Positions 56,729 through 64,000 of a DNA stretch of 64,000 bases are shown in pieces; within the stretch, counting starts at the first letter, position 1; each line of letters starts with the position of its first letter. The translations under genes were made by a program, and so were the position numbers. This stretch comes from an uncultured Rhodospirillales bacterium (GTDB lineage Bacteria > Pseudomonadota > Alphaproteobacteria > Acetobacterales > Acetobacteraceae): the NCBI GenBank assembly GCA_903928895.1, contig CAIYSR010000041.1, positions 1 to 64,000 on the forward strand, read 5' to 3'. The notes beneath the pieces were generated by a model. That model ran no database searches. It worked only from the letters and a program-made list of their open reading frames with translations, and was not told the origin of the DNA.

Positions 56729-58479
56729 GCGGGGTGCCGTTGCTCGAAATCGCCGGGCTTGAAGTACGCTACGAGCTTGTGGCCGGGCCGGTGCTGGCGG
56801 TGCGCGATGTTAGCCTCACACTGCGGCCTGGCCAGCGCCTCGGCCTGGTCGGCGAGTCGGGATCGGGCAAGACCACCGTGGCCCTGGCGGTGATGGGCCT
56901 GCTGCGGCCACCCGGCCACGTCGCCGCCGGCAGCATCCGCCTCGACGGCCAGGAGCTCGTCGGGCTCCACCCAGCTGCGCACGCCGCGATGCGCCTGTCC
57001 AAGGTGGCCTATGTGCCGCAGGGGGCGATGAACTCGCTCAATCCGGTGCTCCGCATCGGCACATCGATCGGCCATGCCCTGGCGGCGCATGGAATCCGCC
57101 TGTCGCGCGCCGCGCTGGATGCCAAGGTCGCCGGCCTGCTCGACCGTGTCGGCCTGCCCGGCGCGGTCGCGGCCCGCTATCCGCACGAACTGTCCGGCGG
57201 CATGAAGCAGCGGGTCTGCATCGCCATCGCGATCTCGCTCGGCCCGCGCCTGATCATTGCGGACGAGCCGACCTCGGCGCTCGACGTGGTGACCCAGCGC
57301 CAGGTCATGCAGACGCTGCGGGCGGCGCAGGAGGCGCTCGGCAGCGCCATGATCCTGATCGGGCACGACATGGGCCTGATGGCACAGAGCGTGGATTCCA
57401 TGGCGGTCATGCGCGAGGGGCACTTGGAGGAGGAGGGCGCCGCGGGCGCGATCTTTTCCCGCCCGGCCCATCCATACACGGCGGAATTGATCCGCAGCGT
57501 CCCGGTGGTCGGCGGGCCGTCGAAGGGGTCGAAGGTTCCCGACCCCGGGACGGAGGCGCAGCCGTTGCTGGCCTTCGAGGCCGCCGGGAAGTCCTATGGC
57601 GGCGGACTGTTCGGGCGGGGAGCGATACCGGCCCTGCATCCGTTGAGCTTTTCCCTGCCCGCCACCGCAGCCCGCATCGTCGCCGTGGTCGGGCAGAGCG
57701 GCAGCGGCAAGACGACGCTCGGCAACATGGCGCTTGGCTTCACGCCCGCGAGCACGGGATCGGTCCGCTTCGCCGGGCAGGACGTGACCGGTATGCGCGG
57801 CGCGGCCAGGCTCGGCTTCCGCCGGGCGGTGCAGGCGGTGTTTCAGGATCCCTACAGCGCCTTCAATCCATTCTACCGGGTGGGGCGCAGCCTCATGGTG
57901 CCGCTGCTGCAACTCGGCGTTGCCGCCGATCGCGCCGAGGCGCGGGCGACCATGGAGATCGCCTGCCGGCATGTCGGGCTCGATCCCGCCCTGCTCGACC
58001 GCTTCGCGCACGAACTGAGCGGCGGGCAGCGGCAGCGGCTGATGGTGGCCCGCGCCCTGACCCTGCGTCCGCGGCTGCTGGTGGCCGACGAACCCGTCTC
58101 GATGGTGGACGCCTCGTTGCGGGCGGCGATCCTCGACCTCCTCGTCGAGCTGCGCGACCGGCACCGGATTTCGATCCTTTATATCACGCACGATCTTGCC
58201 ACCGCCTACGCCGTCAGCGATTCCGTGCTCGTGCTGCACCGGGGCCGGGTCGTCGAAGCGGGCGATCCCGCTGAAGTATTCGTCTCGCCCGCGCATCCCT
58301 ACACACGGCTGCTGATCGACTGCCTTCCCTGGCCGGACCCGGAGCACCCCTGGGGCAACCCCGTCGAGGAGGCCGCGCTGCAGCGTGAGATCAAGGACGC
58401 GGAGGGCGACCCACCGGTGCTCCGTCCCGGCGCAGGGCGGCTCGCGCTTCAATGCCCCGGGCTGTCAATCAGCAGGTAA
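56725..58479 (+). CDS. Fused two-domain ABC ATPase (DppD-DppF class)
   Basis: 584 aa from GTG 56725. Two nucleotide-binding domains: first Walker A GESGSGKTT, signature LSGGMKQR, Walker B LIIADEPTSALD; second Walker A GQSGSGKTT, signature LSGGQRQR, Walker B LVADEPVSMVDAS. Each is followed by the HPYT oligopeptide-type C-terminal motif. Supplies both ATPase halves of the importer in one chain. Final gene of the operon; the ~180-bp repeat begins at its stop. Confidence 0.92.
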   Translation: MSGVPLLEIAGLEVRYELVAGPVLAVRDVSLTLRPGQRLGLVGESGSGKTTVALAVMGLLRPPGHVAAGSIRLDGQELVGLHPAAHAAMRLSKVAYVPQGAMNSLNPVLRIGTSIGHALAAHGIRLSRAALDAKVAGLLDRVGLPGAVAARYPHELSGGMKQRVCIAIAISLGPRLIIADEPTSALDVVTQRQVMQTLRAAQEALGSAMILIGHDMGLMAQSVDSMAVMREGHLEEEGAAGAIFSRPAHPYTAELIRSVPVVGGPSKGSKVPDPGTEAQPLLAFEAAGKSYGGGLFGRGAIPALHPLSFSLPATAARIVAVVGQSGSGKTTLGNMALGFTPASTGSVRFAGQDVTGMRGAARLGFRRAVQAVFQDPYSAFNPFYRVGRSLMVPLLQLGVAADRAEARATMEIACRHVGLDPALLDRFAHELSGGQRQRLMVARALTLRPRLLVADEPVSMVDASLRAAILDLLVELRDRHRISILYITHDLATAYAVSDSVLVLHRGRVVEAGDPAEVFVSPAHPYTRLLIDCLPWPDPEHPWGNPVEEAALQREIKDAEGDPPVLRPGAGRLALQCPGLSISR

Positions 58480-58656
58480 GATGGACCCGAACTAGAATAA
58501 TAACAAATTATTGATATAGATAGGGAAAAACTGTTCAAGGTGGAGTCCCAATCGGCTCCGATCAGGACCCCGCCATCATCCGCATTCCCGCATTAGATCA
58601 ACGAGCTGGAGCGGATTCGGCGCGGGGTCCTGCTTGGATGCTGTTTTACCCCGAGG
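58478..58656. repeat. ~180-bp direct repeat, left copy
   Basis: About 80% identical by eye to 63680-63859, same orientation. Best-matching parts include GTTCAAGGTGGAGTCCCA, GCATTCCCGCATTAGATCAA (GTATTCCCGCA.. in the right copy) and GGATGCTGTTTTAC. The AT-rich start (AGAATAATAACAAATTATTG) stands out. The two copies bracket the mannonate dehydratase/ABC module. Identity is unknown; probably part of an insertion sequence or recombination remnant. Confidence 0.75.
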
Positions 58657-59328
58657 AGGGAACGCGGCTTTGCCCGTGTCCGAGGTCGGGGACCACATCC
58701 TCAATGCCGAGCGGGGATAGCGGACGGACGGAGCGGCCTGATTCTCCGGGCCTGATAATGCCGCTGGGGTGGGAGGGGCCGTGCTGGACAGGCGGACGGG
58801 AGCCGGCCGCACGAAGCACGCGGGAGGGAAACCACATGCCGAAAACAGGCCCATGTGTTAAACGAAAATGTCAGACCAAGCGCGATTTCGCGTCTAACCC
58901 TGTGAAAAGACTTGGTATGCCAGATGCGATAAAGATGCGAACTGGGAGATCTCCCTAGTGCTTTGATATTGCAGGTGCACAGTTTCAAATCGGGGAAAGG
59001 ATTTGAAACTCTGACCTTCAGGTTATGAGCGCGCGTGTATTCCTGTGTGCTTCCGCGAAAACGAGCGAAAACGTCAGTGGCTGAATCGGCTGCCGGAATC
59101 GCCGCGACCTTAAGGTTAGTGGAACCTGAAGGTCCGCCCGTGTTCTGGGTGCGCGGGACCAGCGATCATCAGTTGTGGGATGATGCCAGGGAACGGCGGG
59201 GGCGTTCCCGAAGCGGATCATTCATGAACACCTCTCTTTAAACGATCCGTCTCGCTGTCCCCCGATGCCCTCTCATGAACTGATAGGAGCAAGCCGCGTC
59301 GAGTACCGGCTGGCATGCGCGAGGCTGC
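58657..59328. other. 670-bp non-coding region with inverted repeats
   Basis: No gene recognised. AGTTTCAAATC (58981-58991) and GATTTGAAACT (59000-59010) form a perfect 11-bp inverted repeat with an 8-base spacer. GACCTTAAGGTT (59107-59118) and AACCTGAAGGTC (59124-59135) pair with one mismatch; the second's reverse complement also occurs at 59013-59024. This is the geometry of a MerR-type operator, but no such regulator lies near. Base composition is less GC-rich than surrounding genes. Confidence 0.45.
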
Positions 59329-60378
59329 TTACCCGGCCGCCAGATCGCCCATCCGCAGCAGTCCCTGCATGTAGCCGATCGCGTGCGCCCGGCCGCGGTG
59401 GTTCCAGTCCGTGTCGCCATCCATGTGCGGCACGTGGTCATCGAGCAGGAAACCAGTGAAGCCGTTCTTGCGGAGCAGCGTCATCACCTCGGCCGGGTCG
59501 TAGTTGCCCTCGCCCAGGAAGCATTCGGTGAAGAACGGCACAGTTCCCTGTACGTCCCGGAAATGGACGTAGAAGATCCGGCCCTTGGGGCCGAAGAACT
59601 CGATCATCTCCCGGACGTTCGCCTTGCCGCCGGCCATCTCCGAGCAGCAGCCGAGGCAGAGGTCGAGCCCCCAGGCCGGGCTGCCTTTGCTCAATTCCCA
59701 GGCCCGCTTGAACCCGTCCGGGCTCCAGAACAGCCGCGCCACGCCGCCAAGCATCGGCACCGGCGGATCGTCGGGGTGCAGCGCGAGCTTCACGCCGGCG
59801 GCCTCGGCCACCGGCAGGACGGCGTCGATGAAATAGGCATAGTTGGCCCACATCTGTTCGGCAGTCACGACGTTGGCGCCCTCGTAGAGCGGCATCGCCG
59901 ACTGGTGGCCGAGCCCGGTGGGCAGGAATTCGAGCAGGGCGTCGCGTCCTGAGCGCTTCTCCACCTCGGCGAGGTCGAACTGTGTGCAGCCCGCGCCGCC
60001 GCGGCCGGGCGCCATGCGGTCGGTGCGCCAGACCGAGTTCGGCATGAAGTGGTACCCGAGCACCGGAATGCTGGCCGCGCCGACGGCGCGCACGGTGTCG
60101 CAGTAGTTCTCGATCTGCTCGTCGCGGCCGGGCTGTCCGAGCATCACCTTGTCATAGAAATGCACCGGCACGTTCTCGATGGCTTCGAGCACCATGCCGT
60201 ATTCCCGGGTCTTGTCCACCAGGGCGCGAAGGTCCTTTTCCTCCCACTTGGTCTCGCCGGGCAGCTTCGGGGTGTTCATCTGCACCCCCTCGACGCCGAG
60301 CTGGGCCGCGAAGCGCAGCTTCTCGTCCGTCAGCTCGTTGAATTGGCCCACCCCGATCCTGATGCCGCGTTCCGCCAT
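59329..60378 (-). CDS. uxuA: Mannonate dehydratase
   Basis: 349 aa, the usual UxuA length, from ATG 60378 with AAGGGGACGG upstream. Family blocks: VPVHFYDKVMLGQPGRDEQI, VLGYHFMPNSVWRT, KLALHPDDPPVPMLGG (metal His/Asp), GLDLCLGCCSEMAGG, FYVHFRDVQG and HVPHMDGDTDWNHRGRAHAI. Dehydrates D-mannonate to 2-keto-3-deoxygluconate in the isomerase route of glucuronate use. UxuC and UxuB are absent here. It is last in an operon with a sugar importer. Confidence 0.9.
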   Translation of the reverse strand: MAERGIRIGVGQFNELTDEKLRFAAQLGVEGVQMNTPKLPGETKWEEKDLRALVDKTREYGMVLEAIENVPVHFYDKVMLGQPGRDEQIENYCDTVRAVGAASIPVLGYHFMPNSVWRTDRMAPGRGGAGCTQFDLAEVEKRSGRDALLEFLPTGLGHQSAMPLYEGANVVTAEQMWANYAYFIDAVLPVAEAAGVKLALHPDDPPVPMLGGVARLFWSPDGFKRAWELSKGSPAWGLDLCLGCCSEMAGGKANVREMIEFFGPKGRIFYVHFRDVQGTVPFFTECFLGEGNYDPAEVMTLLRKNGFTGFLLDDHVPHMDGDTDWNHRGRAHAIGYMQGLLRMGDLAAG

Positions 60379-60404
60379 GTCCGTCCCCTTCCGATGTTGC
60401 AGTT

Positions 60405-61241
60405 TCAACCCTTCACCGAGCCCGCCGTCAGACCCTGCACCATGAAGCGCTGGGCGATGAAATACAGCACGATCAGCGGCAGCGAAGACAGCACCGCCCC
60501 GGCCATCAGCGGGCCCCAGGGCAGCGTGTCCGACGTGATGAGATCGTTCAGCGCCAGCGGCGCCGTCCGCGCGCCCGGCGAGGAGATCAGGACGAGCGCC
60601 AGCAGCAGCTCGTTCCAGGCGCCGGTGAAGGTGAAGATCGCCACCGCCGCGAGTCCGGGCGCGGACAGCGGCAGCACGATCCGCACCAGGGCGCCGAGGC
60701 GCGACAATCCGTCGATCATGCCCTGCTCCTCCAGCTCGCGCGGCACGCCGCGGAAATAACCCTGCAGCAGCCATGTAGCCAGCGGCAGCGCGAAGGTGAG
60801 GTAGACCAGCACCAGTCCGACCAAGGAATTGCTCAACCGCAGCTGCGCCATGACGATGGAAAGCGGAATGAACAGCAGCGAGGTCGGCGTGAGGTAGGCG
60901 AACAGGATCAGCCGGCCGATAGCGCCGCGGAAACGGGTCCGGAAGCGGGCCAGCGAATAGGCCGCGAGCGAGGAGATTGTCATCGCGATCAGCGTCACCG
61001 CGCCGGCCACCATCAGGCTGTTGCGGATGTTGAGCAGGAAGCCGCGGTCCTCGAGCAGGATGCGGTAGTTGTTCAAAGTGAAGGCATGCGGCCACAGCGA
61101 GGGGGTGCGCAGGATGTCGCGCGGGAGCTTCAGCGAGGTCACTCCCATCCAGTAGACCGGAAACAGGATGAGCAGGGCGGCGAGGCAGAGGGAGGCATAG
61201 CTGGCCGCCCGCCCAGCCCAGAGCGCCTGCCGGCGCGTCAT
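60405..61241 (-). CDS. Sugar ABC transporter permease (MalG type)
   Basis: 278 aa, six helices. EAA loop LEEQGMIDGLSRLGALVRIV followed by LPLSAPGL; the ending RFMVQGLTAGSVKG is typical of MalG subunits. The start overlaps the upstream permease stop (ATGA at 61238). Confidence 0.9.
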   Translation of the reverse strand: MTRRQALWAGRAASYASLCLAALLILFPVYWMGVTSLKLPRDILRTPSLWPHAFTLNNYRILLEDRGFLLNIRNSLMVAGAVTLIAMTISSLAAYSLARFRTRFRGAIGRLILFAYLTPTSLLFIPLSIVMAQLRLSNSLVGLVLVYLTFALPLATWLLQGYFRGVPRELEEQGMIDGLSRLGALVRIVLPLSAPGLAAVAIFTFTGAWNELLLALVLISSPGARTAPLALNDLITSDTLPWGPLMAGAVLSSLPLIVLYFIAQRFMVQGLTAGSVKG

Positions 61242-62122
61242 TCGTCGCTGCCCTGCTGCGCCACCGCGGTGGTGGCGAAGACCATGATCGCGAGCACCGG
61301 CAGCATCGCCACCGACACCGCGGCCGCCTGGCCGAGCTGCATGGTCTGCATGCCGAAATAGGCCAGGACGGGGAAAACGATGGTGGAATCCGACGGGCCG
61401 CCCTGGGTGAGCAGCCAGACGTTCTCGAAGGCGTTCGCCGTCCAGATCGACGACAGCAGCACCGTGATCACCACCACCTGGCGGATGGCGGGGAGGGTCA
61501 CGGCGCGGAAGCGCTGCCAGGCATTGGCGCCGTCGACGCGGGCGGCCTCATACTGTTCGGCGGGAATGGTCTGCAACGCCGCCAGGATCGAGACGAACCA
61601 GAACGGAAAGCCGCGCCACACGGTGGCCAGGATCACCGCCGGCATTGCCGTTGGCCGTTCGCCGAGCCAGTCGATCATCTCCGTGGTGATGCCGGCGGCG
61701 CCCAACACCAGGTTCAGCGCCCCGCCGATCGGGGCATAGACCACCCGCCAGATCAGGAAGACGACGAAGGCCGGCATCGCCCAGGGCAGCATCAGGATGG
61801 CGCGGAAGATGCCGCGGCCCGGCAGCCGCTGGTTGACCAGCAAAGCGAGCGACAGACCGATGGCGAGCTTGAGGGCGTCGCTCACCACCACGATGGTGAC
61901 GGTATTGCGCGCGGCGGCCCAGAAATCGGGCGAATTGGCCAGATAGCGGAAATTCGCCAGACCGACGAAATGCCCGGCATTGCCGACCACGCGGTTGGTG
62001 AACGAGATCAGCACGGCATAGAGGAACGGGTAGCCGATCAGGCCGAGCACCAGCAGCACGGCGGGCAGCACCAGCAAATAGGCGAACGCCCCCTGCCCCA
62101 GGTGGCGCGCCATCAGCAACAC
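61238..62122 (-). CDS. Sugar ABC transporter permease (MalF type)
   Basis: 294 aa, six helices (AYLLVLPAVLLVLGLIGYPF first). EAA loop YEAARVDGANAWQRFRAVTL. Starts 66 bases after the binding-protein stop. Confidence 0.9.
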   Translation of the reverse strand: MLLMARHLGQGAFAYLLVLPAVLLVLGLIGYPFLYAVLISFTNRVVGNAGHFVGLANFRYLANSPDFWAAARNTVTIVVVSDALKLAIGLSLALLVNQRLPGRGIFRAILMLPWAMPAFVVFLIWRVVYAPIGGALNLVLGAAGITTEMIDWLGERPTAMPAVILATVWRGFPFWFVSILAALQTIPAEQYEAARVDGANAWQRFRAVTLPAIRQVVVITVLLSSIWTANAFENVWLLTQGGPSDSTIVFPVLAYFGMQTMQLGQAAAVSVAMLPVLAIMVFATTAVAQQGSDE

Positions 62123-62188
62123 GCTCCGCGGGTGGCGCGCGCAGGGTTCGGCTCCTCCGATGCGTCGGCCCCGCGCAACGCCGCCCGG

Positions 62189-63496
62189 TCAGGCATATTT
62201 GTCGTAGATGGCCTGGATGCGGCCTTGGGCTTCGTCCATGGCGCGGTCGGCGTCCCAGCGGTCGACAACGACGCGCTGGATCATCTTCGGAATGACGAAA
62301 TTGTTGTAGGCATCGGCGTAGGCCGCGTTGAATACGTCGGGGTAGGCGGGCGCGGTGCCGCGCTGCACGAGGTCGAGCAGGCCCGCGAGGATCGGGTCCT
62401 TGCCGTCGAACACCGCCAGCTTCGTTTCGTTCTGCAGCACCGGCCCATAGATGGCGTTGGCGTAGTACGATGCCGTATAGTCCGGTCGGGCGAGATGCTC
62501 GAACAGCGCCCTGGCCGCGTCGGGGTTGCGGGAGGTCTTTGGAATCACCCGGAACTGTGGTGCAATCGGCGAAACCACGCCGAGCGGCCCGGCCGGCAGC
62601 GCGGAATACAGCGTGCCCTTGTAGAGCTCGGGATCGTCGTTGCGCGCGGCGATGCCGATCGAGCCGGTGTTGGCGACGAAGGCCACGGTGCCGGCGGCAT
62701 AGGCGTTGTTGTCGCCCGCCCCGTCCCACGTGGTCACGCCGGGCGGGAACAATTTCTTGTCGTAGGCATCCTTGACCCAGGCGAGATAGGTCCGCGTCGC
62801 GTCGGACTTGATCGCGGCCTTCTTGCCGGCATCGTCGGCGATCCGCCCGCCATAGGATTGCAGGACGCTGATCTGGGTGTTGCCGTCGCCGCAATTGCCG
62901 AGGGTGAGGCCCATCGGGAAGAACGGCGGCTTCACCGCCTTCTCCGCTTGCGCGACCAGTTCCACCCAGGTCGCCGGCGGCTTGGCGAAACCGGCCTTGG
63001 CGAGGACATCGTTGCGGCGGATCAGCATGTTGCCCGAGACGCCGAAGGGAATGCCGAAGCGCCCGCCGTTGATGAGGCTCGCCTTGTCCACCGGGGCCAT
63101 CCAGCCGCCGTTCTGCGCACCGATCGAGACATAGAGGTCATCGAGCGGCAGGAAAACGCCCTGCCGGGCCAGCACGATCAAAAGGTCGAGGCTGACGTCG
63201 AGCGCATCCGGCATGGTGCCCGAGGCAATGGCGGCCGACACCTTCTGCACCGTGTCGTTCTGGTTGACCATCACCACCTCGGTGCGCACGCCGGTCTGCG
63301 CACCCCATGCGTTGATGGAGCCGGAGAGCGTCCGATTCGCCTTCTCCGAGAAGATGAGCCCGCCCCAGTAGGTCAGCGGCGAGCCCTTTACGATGGCCGG
63401 GGCGGCGAGCGCGCGCCGCCCGGCCGCGACAACCTCCACAGTGCCGACGGCCGTTGCACCAAGGATATTTCTGCGGGTCCAGCGAGTTCCAGACAT
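62189..63496 (-). CDS. Sugar ABC transporter solute-binding protein (family 1), Tat-type signal
   Basis: 435 aa from ATG 63496 with GGGAGGA upstream. Signal SGTRWTRRNILGATAVG with twin Arg and cleavage near ALAAP. Family-1 motifs: LTYWGGLIFSEKANRT, MPDALDVSLDLLIVLARQG, RFGIPFGVSGNMLIRRNDVL. Probably binds a hexuronate or hexonate given uxuA downstream. The operon contains no ATPase gene. Confidence 0.9.
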   Translation of the reverse strand: MSGTRWTRRNILGATAVGTVEVVAAGRRALAAPAIVKGSPLTYWGGLIFSEKANRTLSGSINAWGAQTGVRTEVVMVNQNDTVQKVSAAIASGTMPDALDVSLDLLIVLARQGVFLPLDDLYVSIGAQNGGWMAPVDKASLINGGRFGIPFGVSGNMLIRRNDVLAKAGFAKPPATWVELVAQAEKAVKPPFFPMGLTLGNCGDGNTQISVLQSYGGRIADDAGKKAAIKSDATRTYLAWVKDAYDKKLFPPGVTTWDGAGDNNAYAAGTVAFVANTGSIGIAARNDDPELYKGTLYSALPAGPLGVVSPIAPQFRVIPKTSRNPDAARALFEHLARPDYTASYYANAIYGPVLQNETKLAVFDGKDPILAGLLDLVQRGTAPAYPDVFNAAYADAYNNFVIPKMIQRVVVDRWDADRAMDEAQGRIQAIYDKYA

Positions 63497-63679
63497 TTGT
63501 TCCTCCCCTGCCCGGATTTTGCCACAGACGTCGGGCGGCCGGGCCTTTGGAATGACGTTAACGACCCGACCAGGCTTCGGCAACCTCCACAGTGCCGCGA
63601 TCCCCGAGTGAAGTTGCCCTGTTTTGATGGACGGTTTCCGGCTTAGAGGCTGTCTGAGAACGCTTATGAATCAGCGGCC

Positions 63680-63859
63680 AAGATAGACCCCAACTAAAAT
63701 GAACACAACTCATTGATATAGATGAATAAAACCCGTTCAAGGTGGAGTCCCACTCGGCGCCGATCGGGGGGGCCTTCATCATCCGTATTCCCGCATTAGA
63801 TCAACGGGCTGGAGCGGATTCGGCGCAGGGTCCTGCCTGGATGCTGTTTTACACCGAGG
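63680..63859. repeat. ~180-bp direct repeat, right copy
   Basis: Second copy of 58478-58656. Here the sequence after the repeat continues directly into a recognisable serine-recombinase reading frame, while the left copy diverges at that point. Confidence 0.75.
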
Positions 63860-64000
63860 GCGTCCTCGCCAAGACAGGCGGCCCGTTTGATAAGGGGGCG
63901 ATCTACAAGGTGTTGAACACCCGAGCCTATCTCGGGCCGGTCACGCACAAGGGGACCGTCTGCGCCGGCGAGCATCAGGCGATCGCGTCGCAGGACCTAT
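63730..64000 (+). pseudogene. Serine-recombinase fragment (runs off right edge)
   Basis: Open from 63730 in the frame that reaches 64000. From about 63850 it reads KTGGPFDKGAIYKVLNTRAY then LGPVTHKGTVCAGEHQAIAS, the Recombinase domain found in large serine recombinases after the catalytic domain. The catalytic Ser domain is absent; upstream is the repeat with stops in frame. It is either a 5'-truncated relic or the 3' part of a gene interrupted by the repeat. Its other end is outside the window. Confidence 0.7.

Noticed and set aside
58638-58958. 106-codon + strand frame after the left repeat
   Set aside because: Begins inside the repeat and has no protein-like features; treated as non-coding.

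Overview
The window is high-GC bacterial DNA with closely packed genes, 4-bp ATGA/GTGA gene overlaps, Tat-type solute-binding proteins and a ccmAB pair divergent from acnA. This suggests an alphaproteobacterium, most likely Acetobacteraceae/Rhodospirillales. That placement rests on general recollection of gene content, not on a search.

Layout. 1-17.3 kb is mostly chromosomal backbone: a glycine-rich exported protein with phage-tail-like character, a decayed multihaem cytochrome next to a VIT/CCC1 metal transporter, a lone family-5 solute-binding protein, DUF1223, a haloacid dehalogenase, a DMT exporter, DUF3429, a CBS/CorC membrane protein, an ATP-grasp protein, an SDR, ccmAB and aconitase A. 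17.36-26.75 kb is a 9.35-kb integrative element in a tRNA-Lys(CTT) gene, bounded by perfect 50-bp direct repeats. It carries a tyrosine integrase, an AlpA/excisionase-like protein, a RepA-like ATPase, a coupled operon of unknown small genes, and cargo (HtpX-like protease, LprI-like protein, small lipoprotein). No phage structural or conjugation genes are visible, so it looks like a satellite or minimal integrative element.

27-44 kb holds two accessory catabolic blocks. The first is a complete sugar-type ABC importer (ATPase, two permeases, binding protein) followed by an enolase-superfamily dehydratase. The second, all on the + strand, contains a deacylase (AstE/AspA), a CocE-type hydrolase, an IclR regulator, a PhyH dioxygenase, a TRAP transporter (P, Q, M), a VOC-family putative dioxygenase, an FAD monooxygenase and an alpha/beta hydrolase. 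Its order suggests uptake, hydroxylation, ring cleavage and hydrolysis of an aromatic or ester-type carboxylate. 44-48.7 kb has a sulfurtransferase, a DUF4139 protein and a small exported protein.

48.9-63.5 kb is a hexuronate/aldarate region: SMP-30 lactonase, uronate dehydrogenase and enolase-superfamily dehydratase under a GntR/FCD regulator; a divergent peptide-type ABC importer with fused ATPase; then mannonate dehydratase with a sugar ABC importer that has no ATPase of its own. It contains a broken second dehydratase gene. The last module is flanked by imperfect ~180-bp direct repeats, and the right copy abuts a serine-recombinase fragment that runs off the window, so this region has been rearranged.
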